Shown: positions 7,907 to 16,022 of the stretch, piece by piece
Layout of the letters: every line of letters begins with the position of its first letter
Numbering within the stretch: the stretch's first letter is position 1
Source: Geodermatophilus sp. TF02-6
GTDB taxonomy: Bacteria; Actinomycetota; Actinomycetes; Mycobacteriales; Geodermatophilaceae
Assembly (NCBI RefSeq): GCF_003319115.1
Contig: NZ_QOHF01000003.1
Span: 186,001 to 250,000 of the forward strand
Direction: 5' to 3'
DNA: 64,000 bases
Position numbers and translations under genes: made by a program
The notes under the pieces: generated by a model
Database searches by the model: none
Seen by the model: only the letters and a program-made list of their open reading frames with translations
What the model was told of the DNA's origin: nothing

Positions 7907-10285
7907 GTGACCGCTCCGACTCTCGACACCGCCCCGTGGCTGGTTCGCGAGCCGCACGTGGATCCCGAGACGCTCGCGGTCGCCGAGTCCGTCTTCAGCC
8001 TCTCGAACGGCTACGTCGGGATCCGGGGGACGCTCGACGAGGTCGAGCCCTGTGCCGTGCGTGGCACCTACCTGTCCGGGGTCTACGAGACGCATCCGCT
8101 GTCCTATCCCGAGAGCGGTTACGGGCACCCCGAGGAGGGGCAGGCGATGATCCCCGTCGCCGACGGCACGCCGCTGCGCCTCCTCGTCGACGGCGTCCCG
8201 CTCGACGTGCGCCAGGTCGAGCCGCAGGTCCACGAACGCACGCTGGACCTGCGCGCCGGCACGCTCGACCGCCGCGTGCGCTGGACCGCGCTGTCGGGCA
8301 CGTCGCTGGAGGTGTCCTCGCGGCGGATCGTCTCCTTCGCGGAGCGGTCGGTCTGCGCCGTGCGGTACGAGGTCCGCGCCCTGGACGGGCCCGCGCACGT
8401 CGTCGTGCGGTCCGAGCTGGTCGCCGAGGAGGTCATGCCCACGGGCGTGGACAACGACGACCCGCGGGTCGCAGAGGCCCTGGACGACGCCTTCGAGCCG
8501 CTCGTCCACGTCCGCGCGGCGACCGGTGGCGCCCTCGCGTCACGGACGCGCCGGTCGGGCATCACGGCCGCCGCCGCGGTCGGCCATGACATCGACGGCG
8601 GGGACATCGACGGCGGGGAGATCAACGGCGGGGAGAGTGACGGCGGGCGGGTGAGCACACACGTCGACCAGGACCACGTCGTCACCACGGTCGCCGCCGA
8701 CCTGCTCCCCGGGGAGAGCCTCACGATCGTCAAGGCCGTCGGGTACAGCTGGTCGCACGACGCCGGACCCGACTCTCTCGTCGGGGAGGCATCGGCCGCC
8801 GTGAGTTCCGCACTCGACCTCGGGTGGGAGGGTCTGCTCGCCGGTCAGCGGGCCGTGCTCGACGAGCTGTGGGCGGCGGCGGACGTCGAGGTCGACGGCG
8901 ACCCCGAGCTGCAGCAGGCGCTGCGCTACGCCGTCTTCCAGCTGTTCTCCTCCGCCGCCTGCATCTCCGGTGCCCCGGTCGGCGCCAAGGGACTGACCGG
9001 CACGGGCTACAGCGGCCACACCTTCTGGGACGTCGAGGGGTTCGTCCTGCCCGCCCTGACGCTGCTGCACCCGGACGCGGCGGCACGCCTGCTGCGGTGG
9101 CGCTACACCACGCTCGACCTCGCTCGCGAGCGTGCCGAGACGCTGGGGCTGCAGGGCGCGTCCTTCGCGTGGCGCACCATCAGCGGGCGTGAGGTCTCCG
9201 CGTACTGGCCTGCCAGCACGGCGGCGATGCACGTCAACGCCGACATCTCCCGCGCCTTCTGGCTCCACCGCAACGTCACGGGCGAGGATCTCGACTCCGT
9301 CGGGGGCCTGGAGGTGCTCGTCGAGACGGCGCGGCTGTGGATGTCCATGGGCCACGAGGACGCGGCCGGCGGGTGGCACCTGTTCGGCATGACCGGGCCG
9401 GACGAGTACACCGGGGTCGTCGACGACAACGTCTTCACCAACCTCATGGCCCGGCGCAACCTCCTGCGCGCCGCCGACGCGTGCCGGAGGCTGCCGGCGC
9501 GCGCGTCGGAGCTGGGCGTGGACTCCGCCGAGACCTCCGCCTGGCGGTCCGCGGCCGACGCCGTCCACGTCCCGTGGGACGAGGGCCTGCGCGTGCACCC
9601 GATGAACGAGAACTTCACGACCTACCGGGAGTGGCGGTTCGAGGACAAACGCGACTCCTACCCGGTCCAGGAGCACCAGCACTACGCCAAGTTCTACCGG
9701 CGGCAGGTGCTCAAGCAGGCCGATCTCGTCCAGGCGCTGTGGTGGTGCCGCGACGACTTCACGGCCGAGGAGGTGGCGCGCGACCTGGACTACTACGAGG
9801 CGCGCACCGTCCGGGACTCCTCGCTCTCGGCCGCCGTCCAGGCGGTCGTGTGCGCCCAGGCGCAGCACCCCGACCTCGCCCTGCGCTACCTGCGGGAGTC
9901 CGCCCTCGTGGACCTGCGCGACGTCCAGGGCGACACCGCCAAGGGGCTGCACCTGGCCTCGCTCGGAGGGACGTGGCTGGCGTTCGCCGCCGGCCTCGGC
10001 GGGCTGCGGGAGGACCACGAGGACCTCGAGATCGCGCCCCTGCTGCCGTCCTCGCTCTCGCGCACCGCCTACTCCGTCACCTGGCGCGGCAGGCTGCTCC
10101 GCGTCGAGACGACGCGGGAGGGCACCACGGTCACGCTGACGCGCGGCGAGGGGCCGGTGACCGTCGTCGTGGACGGCGCACCCCTGTCGGTTCCGGCCGC
10201 CGCACCCGTCTCCGTGCCGCTCCGTGCCCCGACTCCGTTGCTCGACGAGCCGAGGCAGCCGGTCGGATGCGAACCGCGCACGTGA
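7907..10285 (+). CDS. Glycoside hydrolase family 65 protein (disaccharide phosphorylase-like)
   Basis: 792-residue cytoplasmic GH65 enzyme; family members phosphorolyse maltose, trehalose, kojibiose or related alpha-glucosides to glucose 1-phosphate. The N-terminal beta-sandwich begins 'ESVFSLSNGYVGIRGTLDE', the (alpha/alpha)6 core carries the general acid Glu500 in 'MTGPDEYTG', and 'KFYRRQVLKQADLVQAL' and 'DTAKGLHLASLGGTW' are family signatures. The length matches known phosphorylases. GTG 7907 follows a GAGGACC ribosome site. The usual partner beta-phosphoglucomutase and sugar transporter are not next to it. A four-fold 15-bp repeat lies inside the coding region (8588-8647). Which disaccharide is used cannot be decided here. 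Confidence 0.92.
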   Translation: MTAPTLDTAPWLVREPHVDPETLAVAESVFSLSNGYVGIRGTLDEVEPCAVRGTYLSGVYETHPLSYPESGYGHPEEGQAMIPVADGTPLRLLVDGVPLDVRQVEPQVHERTLDLRAGTLDRRVRWTALSGTSLEVSSRRIVSFAERSVCAVRYEVRALDGPAHVVVRSELVAEEVMPTGVDNDDPRVAEALDDAFEPLVHVRAATGGALASRTRRSGITAAAAVGHDIDGGDIDGGEINGGESDGGRVSTHVDQDHVVTTVAADLLPGESLTIVKAVGYSWSHDAGPDSLVGEASAAVSSALDLGWEGLLAGQRAVLDELWAAADVEVDGDPELQQALRYAVFQLFSSAACISGAPVGAKGLTGTGYSGHTFWDVEGFVLPALTLLHPDAAARLLRWRYTTLDLARERAETLGLQGASFAWRTISGREVSAYWPASTAAMHVNADISRAFWLHRNVTGEDLDSVGGLEVLVETARLWMSMGHEDAAGGWHLFGMTGPDEYTGVVDDNVFTNLMARRNLLRAADACRRLPARASELGVDSAETSAWRSAADAVHVPWDEGLRVHPMNENFTTYREWRFEDKRDSYPVQEHQHYAKFYRRQVLKQADLVQALWWCRDDFTAEEVARDLDYYEARTVRDSSLSAAVQAVVCAQAQHPDLALRYLRESALVDLRDVQGDTAKGLHLASLGGTWLAFAAGLGGLREDHEDLEIAPLLPSSLSRTAYSVTWRGRLLRVETTREGTTVTLTRGEGPVTVVVDGAPLSVPAAAPVSVPLRAPTPLLDEPRQPVGCEPRT
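8588..8647 (+). repeat. In-frame 15-bp tandem repeat within GH65 gene
   Basis: Four imperfect 15-bp units encode DIDGG, DIDGG, EINGG and ESDGG in the loop between the N-terminal sandwich and the linker of the GH65 enzyme. The acidic Asp/Gly loop is absent from my recollection of the family and looks like an expandable surface insertion. Confidence 0.85.
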
Positions 10286-10456
10286 GGGCGTGCTCCGACC
10301 GCCGGTGCCGGCTCCGACGTCGCTCAGGGCGCGAGGTGTCGGGGTGGGCGGGGAACGTCGCGATCCGGCATCGATCGCGTCCGGCGTGTTCGGCACGGGT
10401 GCCCGCCGGGCAGGGGAGTGGGGTCTGCCGACCCTTCTCTGGAGGACGTCCCGACC

Positions 10457-11056
10457 GTGCGCCGCCTCCTCCGCGCCACCGCTGCCGCCGCTCCGCTCCT
10501 GGGGCTGGCCGCCTGCGGGTCCCCGGCCGCCGAGCCGGCGCCGCGGGCGGTCGCCGCCGCGGAGCCGGCCGCGGTCGTGGAGCCGGCCGCGGTCGTCGCC
10601 CAGGGGACGGCGGACACCGCGTCCTGCACCGGCGCCACCGGCTATCCGGTCGCCTACCCCGCCGACTGGACGACCAACGAGGACGGCGTGCTGCCCGCCT
10701 GCAGCTGGTTCGGGCCGGAGGAGTTCGTCGTCCCCGAGGCCTCCGACGTCCGGACCGCGCCGGTCACCCTCGACGTGGCGGACCGCACCTTCGCCGAGGC
10801 GACCGCGCCGAACCCCGACGAGGTGGTCCGGACGGCGCTGGAGGTGGCCGGCCGGCCGGCGCTGCGGGCCGAGCTGGTCACCGGCCCCGGCCTGTACCCG
10901 GAGGGCACCCGCATCACGACCTACGCGGTCGACCTGGGCGGCCGGACCCTGCTGGCCGACGCCGTCGAGCTGCCCGGCGGCGACCACGAGCGCGCCGTCG
11001 TCGTCCTCGACGACATGATGGCGAGCCTGCACCTCTCCGGCGTCGCGCCGGGCTGA
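10457..11056 (+). CDS. Putative lipoprotein of unknown function
   Basis: 199-residue protein with a lipoprotein signal peptide: basic start MRRLLR, hydrophobic stretch, and lipobox LAAC with Cys20 as the lipidation site. An Ala/Pro/Glu-rich linker is followed by a globular domain beginning 'GATGYPVAYPADW', which resembles actinobacterial cell-surface lipoproteins with a PsbP/Mog1-like fold; that resemblance is weak. GTG 10457 is preferred over an upstream ATG because GGAGGAC lies 9 nt before it and the signal peptide then starts properly. It stands alone between the GH65 gene and the xanthine dehydrogenase operon. No function can be assigned. Confidence 0.8.
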   Translation: MRRLLRATAAAAPLLGLAACGSPAAEPAPRAVAAAEPAAVVEPAAVVAQGTADTASCTGATGYPVAYPADWTTNEDGVLPACSWFGPEEFVVPEASDVRTAPVTLDVADRTFAEATAPNPDEVVRTALEVAGRPALRAELVTGPGLYPEGTRITTYAVDLGGRTLLADAVELPGGDHERAVVVLDDMMASLHLSGVAPG

Positions 11057-11060
11057 CGGA

Positions 11061-11210
11061 GGACCCCGTCCTCCCCATGAAGGACCCCCTTGCCCCCCAC
11101 CACTCGCAGGCTCGTGGCGGGACCCTGCAAGGGGGCCGTCAGGGCTCAGGCCGGGACCCGGGACGGGGCCTGCGGCGGGACCCTGCAGGAGGGCCAGCCG
11201 CCGGTCGCTC
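11061..11210. repeat. Dispersed palindromic intergenic element, copy A
   Basis: The element is bounded by CCCCGTCC (11064-11071) and its complement GGACGGGG (11161-11168). It contains the core CCCCTTGCCCCCCACC followed by ACTCGCAGGCT. Positions 11064-11112 match 47743-47791 over 49 identical bases, and 11124-11170 match 47851-47897 with one difference. It follows the lipoprotein stop and could form a strong hairpin that ends transcription. Confidence 0.85.
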
Positions 11211-11242
11211 ACGCGGGTGCTTGTCACCACGCGCCACGGGCT

Positions 11243-11258
11243 GTTTCCTGCTCGTCAC
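11243..11258 (-). promoter_or_regulatory. Candidate GlnR box upstream of xanthine dehydrogenase operon
   Basis: On the minus strand this reads GTGAC, six bases, GAAAC, an exact match to the GlnR half-site pair GTnAC-n6-GnAAC known from actinobacteria. It lies 54-69 bp before the first xanthine dehydrogenase start. Only one pair is convincing, so it is weaker than the four-half-site operators elsewhere in this window. Confidence 0.45.
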
Positions 11259-11311
11259 GTCCTTGGTGCACGGTCCCCGTGCACACCGGGCGCGATGGGC
11301 GAGGAGGGGCG

Positions 11312-12172
11312 ATGGACTTCCTGCAGCCGTCGTCGTGGGACGACGCGCTGGCGGCGCGGGCCGAGCGGCCCGACGCGCTGCCGATCGCCGGCGGCACCGA
11401 CGTGATGGTCGAGCTGAACTTCGACCGCCGCCGCCCGGGTGCGCTGCTGGACCTGACCCGCGTCCCCGAGCTGCGCGAGTGGACGCTCGCGGACGGGGTG
11501 GTCCGCCTCGGCGCCGGCGTCCCCTACGCCCGGGTGATCGGCGAGCTGGGCGACCGGCTCCCCGGCCTGGCGATGGCCGCGCGCACCGTCGGCTCGCCGC
11601 AGATCCGGGCGCGCGGCACGGTCGGCGGCAACCTCGGCTCGGCGTCCCCGGCCGGCGACGCGCACCCGCCGCTGCTGGCCGCCGGCGCGCAGGTCGAGCT
11701 GGTCTCCGCGGCCCGGGGCGCCCGCCGGGTCCCGGTCGCCGACTTCTTCGCCGGCGTCAAGCGCAGCGTCCTCGAACCCGACGAGCTGATCGCCGCCGTC
11801 CTCGTGCCGGAGGCCGCCGGGCCGCAGCAGTACTGCAAGGTCGGCACCCGCAACGCCATGGTGATCGCGGTGTCGGCCTTCGCCCTCGCCCTGCACCCCG
11901 ACCGGCAGGAGGTGGGCACCGGCATCGGGTCGGCGGCGCCGACGCCGCGGCGGGCGCCCGAGGCCGGGCAGTTCCTCGCCGGCGAGCTGAACTGGGCCGC
12001 GCGGACCCCGCTGCCCGAGACCCTCGCCGCCGAGTTCGGACGGCGGGTGGCCGACGCCGCCTCGCCCATCGACGACGTCCGCGGGAGTGCGGCCTACCGC
12101 CGGCACTCGCTGGCGGTGATGGCCCGCCGCGCCGCGACCTGGGCCTGGGACGACCTGAGGAGGGCGGCCTGA
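11312..12172 (+). CDS. Xanthine dehydrogenase FAD-binding subunit
   Basis: 286-residue FAD subunit of a three-component molybdenum hydroxylase. It passes electrons from the iron-sulfur subunit to NAD. FAD-contact motifs 'PIAGGTDVMVE' (near residue 28) and 'TVGSPQIRARGTVGGNLGSA' (near residue 95) are typical of CoxM/XdhB-type proteins. ATG 11312 has a strong GAGGAGGGGC ribosome site. Its stop overlaps the next start by one base (TGATG), so the subunits are translationally coupled. The order FAD, 2Fe-2S, Mo subunit is common for actinobacterial purine hydroxylases. A GlnR-like box lies upstream, suggesting induction when nitrogen is short. Confidence 0.92.
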   Translation: MDFLQPSSWDDALAARAERPDALPIAGGTDVMVELNFDRRRPGALLDLTRVPELREWTLADGVVRLGAGVPYARVIGELGDRLPGLAMAARTVGSPQIRARGTVGGNLGSASPAGDAHPPLLAAGAQVELVSAARGARRVPVADFFAGVKRSVLEPDELIAAVLVPEAAGPQQYCKVGTRNAMVIAVSAFALALHPDRQEVGTGIGSAAPTPRRAPEAGQFLAGELNWAARTPLPETLAAEFGRRVADAASPIDDVRGSAAYRRHSLAVMARRAATWAWDDLRRAA

Positions 12173-12642
12173 TGCGGGTCACCACCACCGTGAACGGCAC
12201 CGAGCGCACCGCCGACGACGTCTGGCCGGGGGAGAGCCTGCTCTTCCTGCTGCGCGAGCGGCTGGGCCTGCCCGGCGCGAAGAACGCCTGCGAGCAGGGC
12301 GAGTGCGGCTCGTGCACCGTCTACCTCGACGGGGAGCCGGTGTGCGCCTGCCTGGTCGCCGCCGGGCAGGCGACCGGCCGGGAGGTCACCACCGTCGAGG
12401 GGCTGGCCGAGGGGGGCCGGCTGCACCCGGTGCAGGAGGCCTTCGTCGAGGCCGGCGCCGTCCAGTGCGGCTTCTGCACGCCCGGGCTGGTCGTCATGGC
12501 CTCCGACCTGCTCGAGCGGGTCCCGGAGCCCTCCGACCCGGAGATCCGCGAGGCGCTGGCCGGCAACCTGTGCCGCTGCACCGGCTACGAGAAGATCCTC
12601 GACGCCGTGCGGCTGGCCGCGGCGAGGCAGGCCGCCCGATGA
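12172..12642 (+). CDS. Xanthine dehydrogenase [2Fe-2S] subunit
   Basis: 156-residue electron-transfer subunit with two 2Fe-2S clusters. The plant-ferredoxin-type cluster is ligated by cysteines in 'CEQGECGSC' and the downstream 'VCAC'. The second, all-helical cluster uses 'CGFCTPG' and 'CRCTGY'. This is the standard CoxS/XdhC-type layout at full length. The start overlaps the preceding stop by one base and its own stop overlaps the next start (ATGA), making a coupled three-gene unit. Together the three proteins should oxidise hypoxanthine and xanthine to urate in the cytoplasm, though other N-heterocycles or aldehydes are possible substrates. Confidence 0.95.
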   Translation: MRVTTTVNGTERTADDVWPGESLLFLLRERLGLPGAKNACEQGECGSCTVYLDGEPVCACLVAAGQATGREVTTVEGLAEGGRLHPVQEAFVEAGAVQCGFCTPGLVVMASDLLERVPEPSDPEIREALAGNLCRCTGYEKILDAVRLAAARQAAR

Positions 12643-14921
12643 CCACCACCGAGGCCACGGCCCGGCAGACCGGCCGGATCGGCGAGAGCGCGCAGCGTCC
12701 CGACGGCACGCTCAAGGTCACCGGCGAGTACGCCTACGCCAGCGACCTGTGGCACGACGACATGGTCTGGGGCGTCACGCTGCGCAGCCCGCACCCGTCG
12801 GCCCGCATCCGCCGGATCGACGTCGCCGAGGCGCTCACCGTGCCCGGGGTGACCGCCGTCCTCACCGCCGACGACGTCCCCGGCGAGAACGCCTACGGCC
12901 TCGAGCACGCCGACTCACCGGTGCTGGCCGCCGACGTCGTCCGCTACGTGGGGGAGCCGGTGGCGCTGGTCGCCGCCGACCACCCGGAGACCGCCCGCCG
13001 CGCGGCGGCGCGGATCCGGGTCGACTACGAGGTGCTGCCGGCCCTCACCGACCCCCGCCGCGCCCTGGACGACGACGCCCCGCGGGTGCACCCCGGCGGC
13101 AACCTGGTCCGCCACCAGCGCCTGCGCCGCGGCGACCCCGACCCCACCGCGCCGGTCGTGGTCAGCCTGGACTTCTGCGTCGGCATGCAGGACCAGGCCT
13201 TCCTCGGCCCGGAGTCCGGGCTCGCCGTCCCGGCCGAGGACGGCGGCGTCGACCTCTACGTCGCCACCCAGTGGCTGCACATCGACCAGCGGCAGGTGTG
13301 CCTGGCCCTGGGCATGCCGCCCGAGAAGGTGCGGCTGACCCTCGCCGGCGTCGGCGGGGCGTTCGGCGGCCGCGAGGACCTCTCGGTGCACGTGCACGCC
13401 TGCCTGCTGGCGCTGCGCACCGGCCGGCCGGTGAAGATGAGCTACGGCCGCGAGGAGTCCTTCTACGGCCACGTGCACCGCCACCCGGCGACGATGACCT
13501 ACGAGTTCGGCGCCGAGCGCGACGGCACGCTGGTCTACGCCAGGGCGCACGTGCTGCTCGACGGCGGCGCCTACGCCTCGTCGACGGCGGCGGTGGTGGG
13601 CAACGCCGGGTTGCTCGGCCTGGGGCCGTACCGCATCCCGTCGGTGGCGGTCGACGCCTACGGGGTGTTCACCAACAACCCGCCGTGCGGGGCGATGCGC
13701 GGCTTCGGCTGCGTGCAGGCCGCCTTCGCCCACGAGGCGCTCATGGACGAGCTGGCCGACGCCGTCGGCGTCGACCCGGTGGAGATCCGCCGGCGCAACG
13801 GCCTGCGCGAGGGCGAGCGCACCATCACCGGCCAGGCCGTCGACTCGCCCGCCCCGGTCGCCGAGCTGCTGCAGCGGGTGGCCGACCTGCCGCTGCCCCC
13901 ACCCGCGGACACCGCCGACATCCGGTCCCTGCCGGGCGCGGTCGGCAACACCACCCACGGCGAGGGCGTGCGCCGCGGCGTCGGCTACGCCGTGACGATG
14001 AAGAACGTCGGCTTCTCCGAGGGCTTCGACGACTACTCCACCGCCCGCGTGCGGCTGCAGGTGACCGGCGGCGAGGCGGTCGCGTCGGTGCACACCGCGG
14101 CCGCCGAGGTCGGCCAGGGGCTGGTCACCGTCCAGCAGCAGATCGCCCGCACCGAGCTCGGGGTGGAGCGGGTCGTCGTCGTCCCGGCCGACACCACCGT
14201 CGGCTCGGCCGGTTCGACGTCGGCGTCCCGGCAGACCTACGTGACCGGCGGGGCGGTCCAGGCGGCCTGCGGGGCGGTGCGGACGGCGGTGCTGCAGCGG
14301 GCCGCGGTCGCGCTCGGGCTCTCCCCGGCCGCTCTCCGGTTGGACGGGGACAAGGTCGTCGGCTCCTCCGGCGAGGTGCTCGCCGACCTGGCCGAGGTGC
14401 TCGGCGGCGACGCGGTCGAGGAGACCGTCGAGTGGCGGCACCGGCCCACCCACGCCGTCGACCCGGAGACCGGCCAGGGCGACGCGCACGTGCAGTTCGC
14501 CTTCTCCGCGCACCGGGCGGTCGTCGACGTCGACGTCGAGCTCGGCCTGGTCAAGGTGGTCGCCCTCGACACCGCCCAGGACGTCGGGAAGGCGATCAAC
14601 CCCGATGCCGTCGTCGGCCAGATCCACGGCGGGTCGGCCCAGGGCATGGGGCTGGCGCTGATGGAGGAGGTCGTGGTCACCGACGGGCACGTGCGCAACC
14701 CGTCGTTCACCGACTACCTGCTGCCGACCGTCCTCGACGTGCCGCCGATGCGGGTGGAGGTGCTCGAGTACGCCGACCCGCACGCGCCCTACGGCGTCCG
14801 CGGGGTGGGGGAGCCGCCGACGATCTCCTCCGGCCCGGCGGTGGCCGCCGCCGTCCGCGCCGCGACCGGCCGGCCGCTGCGCCGGGTGCCCATCCGCCCC
14901 GAGCACATCACCGGCACATGA
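12639..14921 (+). CDS. Xanthine dehydrogenase molybdopterin-binding subunit
   Basis: 760-residue catalytic subunit binding the molybdenum cofactor. It starts with the aldehyde-oxidase/xanthine-dehydrogenase a/b hammerhead ('RPDGTLKVTGEYAYASDL'). It then shows the Mo-pterin loop 'GVGGAFGGRED', a substrate-pocket arginine at about residue 354 in 'GAMRGFG', and the catalytic glutamate at about residue 725 in 'GVGEPP'. The presence of the Arg and Glu at these places fits purine hydroxylases better than CO dehydrogenases, which carry a VAYxCSFR loop not seen here. It resembles proteins annotated PucD. No XdhC-like cofactor-insertion gene lies in the window, so maturation must be encoded elsewhere. 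Confidence 0.93.
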   Translation: MTTTEATARQTGRIGESAQRPDGTLKVTGEYAYASDLWHDDMVWGVTLRSPHPSARIRRIDVAEALTVPGVTAVLTADDVPGENAYGLEHADSPVLAADVVRYVGEPVALVAADHPETARRAAARIRVDYEVLPALTDPRRALDDDAPRVHPGGNLVRHQRLRRGDPDPTAPVVVSLDFCVGMQDQAFLGPESGLAVPAEDGGVDLYVATQWLHIDQRQVCLALGMPPEKVRLTLAGVGGAFGGREDLSVHVHACLLALRTGRPVKMSYGREESFYGHVHRHPATMTYEFGAERDGTLVYARAHVLLDGGAYASSTAAVVGNAGLLGLGPYRIPSVAVDAYGVFTNNPPCGAMRGFGCVQAAFAHEALMDELADAVGVDPVEIRRRNGLREGERTITGQAVDSPAPVAELLQRVADLPLPPPADTADIRSLPGAVGNTTHGEGVRRGVGYAVTMKNVGFSEGFDDYSTARVRLQVTGGEAVASVHTAAAEVGQGLVTVQQQIARTELGVERVVVVPADTTVGSAGSTSASRQTYVTGGAVQAACGAVRTAVLQRAAVALGLSPAALRLDGDKVVGSSGEVLADLAEVLGGDAVEETVEWRHRPTHAVDPETGQGDAHVQFAFSAHRAVVDVDVELGLVKVVALDTAQDVGKAINPDAVVGQIHGGSAQGMGLALMEEVVVTDGHVRNPSFTDYLLPTVLDVPPMRVEVLEYADPHAPYGVRGVGEPPTISSGPAVAAAVRAATGRPLRRVPIRPEHITGT

Positions 14922-14932
14922 GCGGCCGCACC

Positions 14933-15003
14933 CCGCCGTGGTCATCGTCGAGTGGCTAGCGTCTGCGGCGTGTCGGCGAGCCACTCGACGATGATCACGG
15001 CGG
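14933..15003. repeat. 25-bp inverted repeat spanning a promoter and start region
   Basis: Arms 14933-14957 and 14979-15003 are complementary at 24 of 25 positions, with the single exception a G-U pair in RNA. The loop is 21 nt. The hairpin follows the Mo-subunit stop by 11 bp. The loop holds the GTG 14970 start and most of the -10-like box of the next gene; the right arm holds its alternative start ATG 14991. It may terminate readthrough from the xanthine dehydrogenase operon while embedding a new promoter. Confidence 0.92.
14957..14962 (+). promoter_or_regulatory. -10-like box (TAGCGT), leaderless start of MtnA-like gene
   Basis: TAGCGT ends 7 nt before GTG 14970, with no ribosome site between. 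It begins on the last base of the left arm of the 14933-15003 inverted repeat, so promoter opening and cruciform or hairpin formation would compete. Confidence 0.45.
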
Positions 15004-16022
15004 ACGTCACCGTCCCGACGCTCGTCGGGCAGAGCGTGGTGGTCGAGCCGGACGCCGTGCGGATCCTCGACCGCCGCGTGTTCCCCTTCGAGCGCGCCTG
15101 GGTGACCTGCCGCTCGTACGAGGACGTGGCCGAGGCGATCGAGGACATGGTCACCCAGAGCCTCGGCCCGCTGTTCGCCGCGGCCGGCGGGATGACGCTG
15201 GCCGCTCGCGAGGCCGACCGGCTGCCCACCGCACGGGCGCGGCGGGAGCTCGTGACCGCCGCCGGCCGCCGGCTGGTCGCCACCCGGCCGACGAACAACG
15301 GCATCCGGGACGTCGTCGCGGAGCTGCTCGCCGTCGCCGCGGCCACCGTGGACGCCGGCGAGCCGCTGGGCCCCGCGGTCGAGCGGGCCGCCCGTGACCT
15401 CGAGGACCGCTGCCGGGCCGGCTACCGGCGCCTCGGCGAGCACGCCGCCGCGCTGGTCCCGGACGGCGCCACGGTGCTGACCCACTGCTGGGCCGACGCC
15501 TACCTGACCGAGACGGTGGCGGCGGTGCTGCGCTCGGGCAAACGGATCGACGCGGTGTGCACCGAGACCCGGCCCTACCTGCAGGGCGCCCGGCTGACCG
15601 CGGAGAGCCTGGCCGAGATGGGCGTGGCCACCCGGCTGATCACCGACGGCGCGGCCGCGCACCTGATGAGCCGGGGCGAGGTGAGCGTCCTCGTCACCGG
15701 CGCCGACCGGGTGACGATGGACGGCGCGGTGGTCAACAAGATCGGCACGCTGCAGATCGCCGTCGCGGCGCACGCCTTCGGCGTGCCGTTCGTGGCGCTG
15801 GTGCAGGCGCCCGACCGCCAGGCGCCCACGGCCGCCGCCGTCGAGCTGGAGGACCGTGACGGCCGGGAAGTGCTGCACTGCCTGGGCCGGCGCACCGCCT
15901 CGGAGCGGGCGACGGGGGTCTACCCGGCCTTCGACGTCACGCCCCCGCGCTTCGTCAGCGTCGTGGTCACCGACCGCGGCCGGTTCGCGCCGGGCGACAT
16001 GGCCTCCTACTTCGCCGGATGA
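14970..16022 (+). CDS. MtnA-like sugar-1-phosphate aldose-ketose isomerase
   Basis: 350-residue member of the eIF2B-alpha/MtnA isomerase family, which convert 5-methylthioribose-, 5-deoxyribose- or ribose-1-phosphates to the ketose form. Visible features: 'TRPTNNG' (the RPT signature), catalytic Cys173 in 'LTHCWAD', 'ETRPYLQGARLTAESL', and catalytic Asp246 in 'TGADRV' followed by 'NKIGT'. GTG 14970 is chosen as a leaderless start; ATG 14991 would remove 7 residues. Its stop overlaps the downstream aldolase start (ATGA). An MtnA-type isomerase paired with a class II aldolase is the core of the DHAP shunt that salvages 5'-deoxyadenosine and methylthioadenosine. The methionine-salvage enzymes MtnC/MtnD are absent. 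True substrate unproven. Confidence 0.75.
   Translation: MSASHSTMITADVTVPTLVGQSVVVEPDAVRILDRRVFPFERAWVTCRSYEDVAEAIEDMVTQSLGPLFAAAGGMTLAAREADRLPTARARRELVTAAGRRLVATRPTNNGIRDVVAELLAVAAATVDAGEPLGPAVERAARDLEDRCRAGYRRLGEHAAALVPDGATVLTHCWADAYLTETVAAVLRSGKRIDAVCTETRPYLQGARLTAESLAEMGVATRLITDGAAAHLMSRGEVSVLVTGADRVTMDGAVVNKIGTLQIAVAAHAFGVPFVALVQAPDRQAPTAAAVELEDRDGREVLHCLGRRTASERATGVYPAFDVTPPRFVSVVVTDRGRFAPGDMASYFAG

Noticed and set aside
3727-7929. A 1400-codon open frame on the minus strand across the iron enzyme, SDR and nucleotidase genes
   Set aside because: It is antisense to well-supported genes. Its product is Arg/Gly/Pro/Ala-rich with no domain, an expected by-product of extreme third-position GC. 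The same applies to long antisense frames at 8540-11230, 12915-15878, 26380-30126, 48170-50752 and 57897-61508.
10418-10456. Upstream ATG as the start of the lipoprotein gene
   Set aside because: It would put 13 polar residues before the signal peptide and has no ribosome site, whereas GTG 10457 has GGAGGAC at good spacing and a canonical signal sequence.
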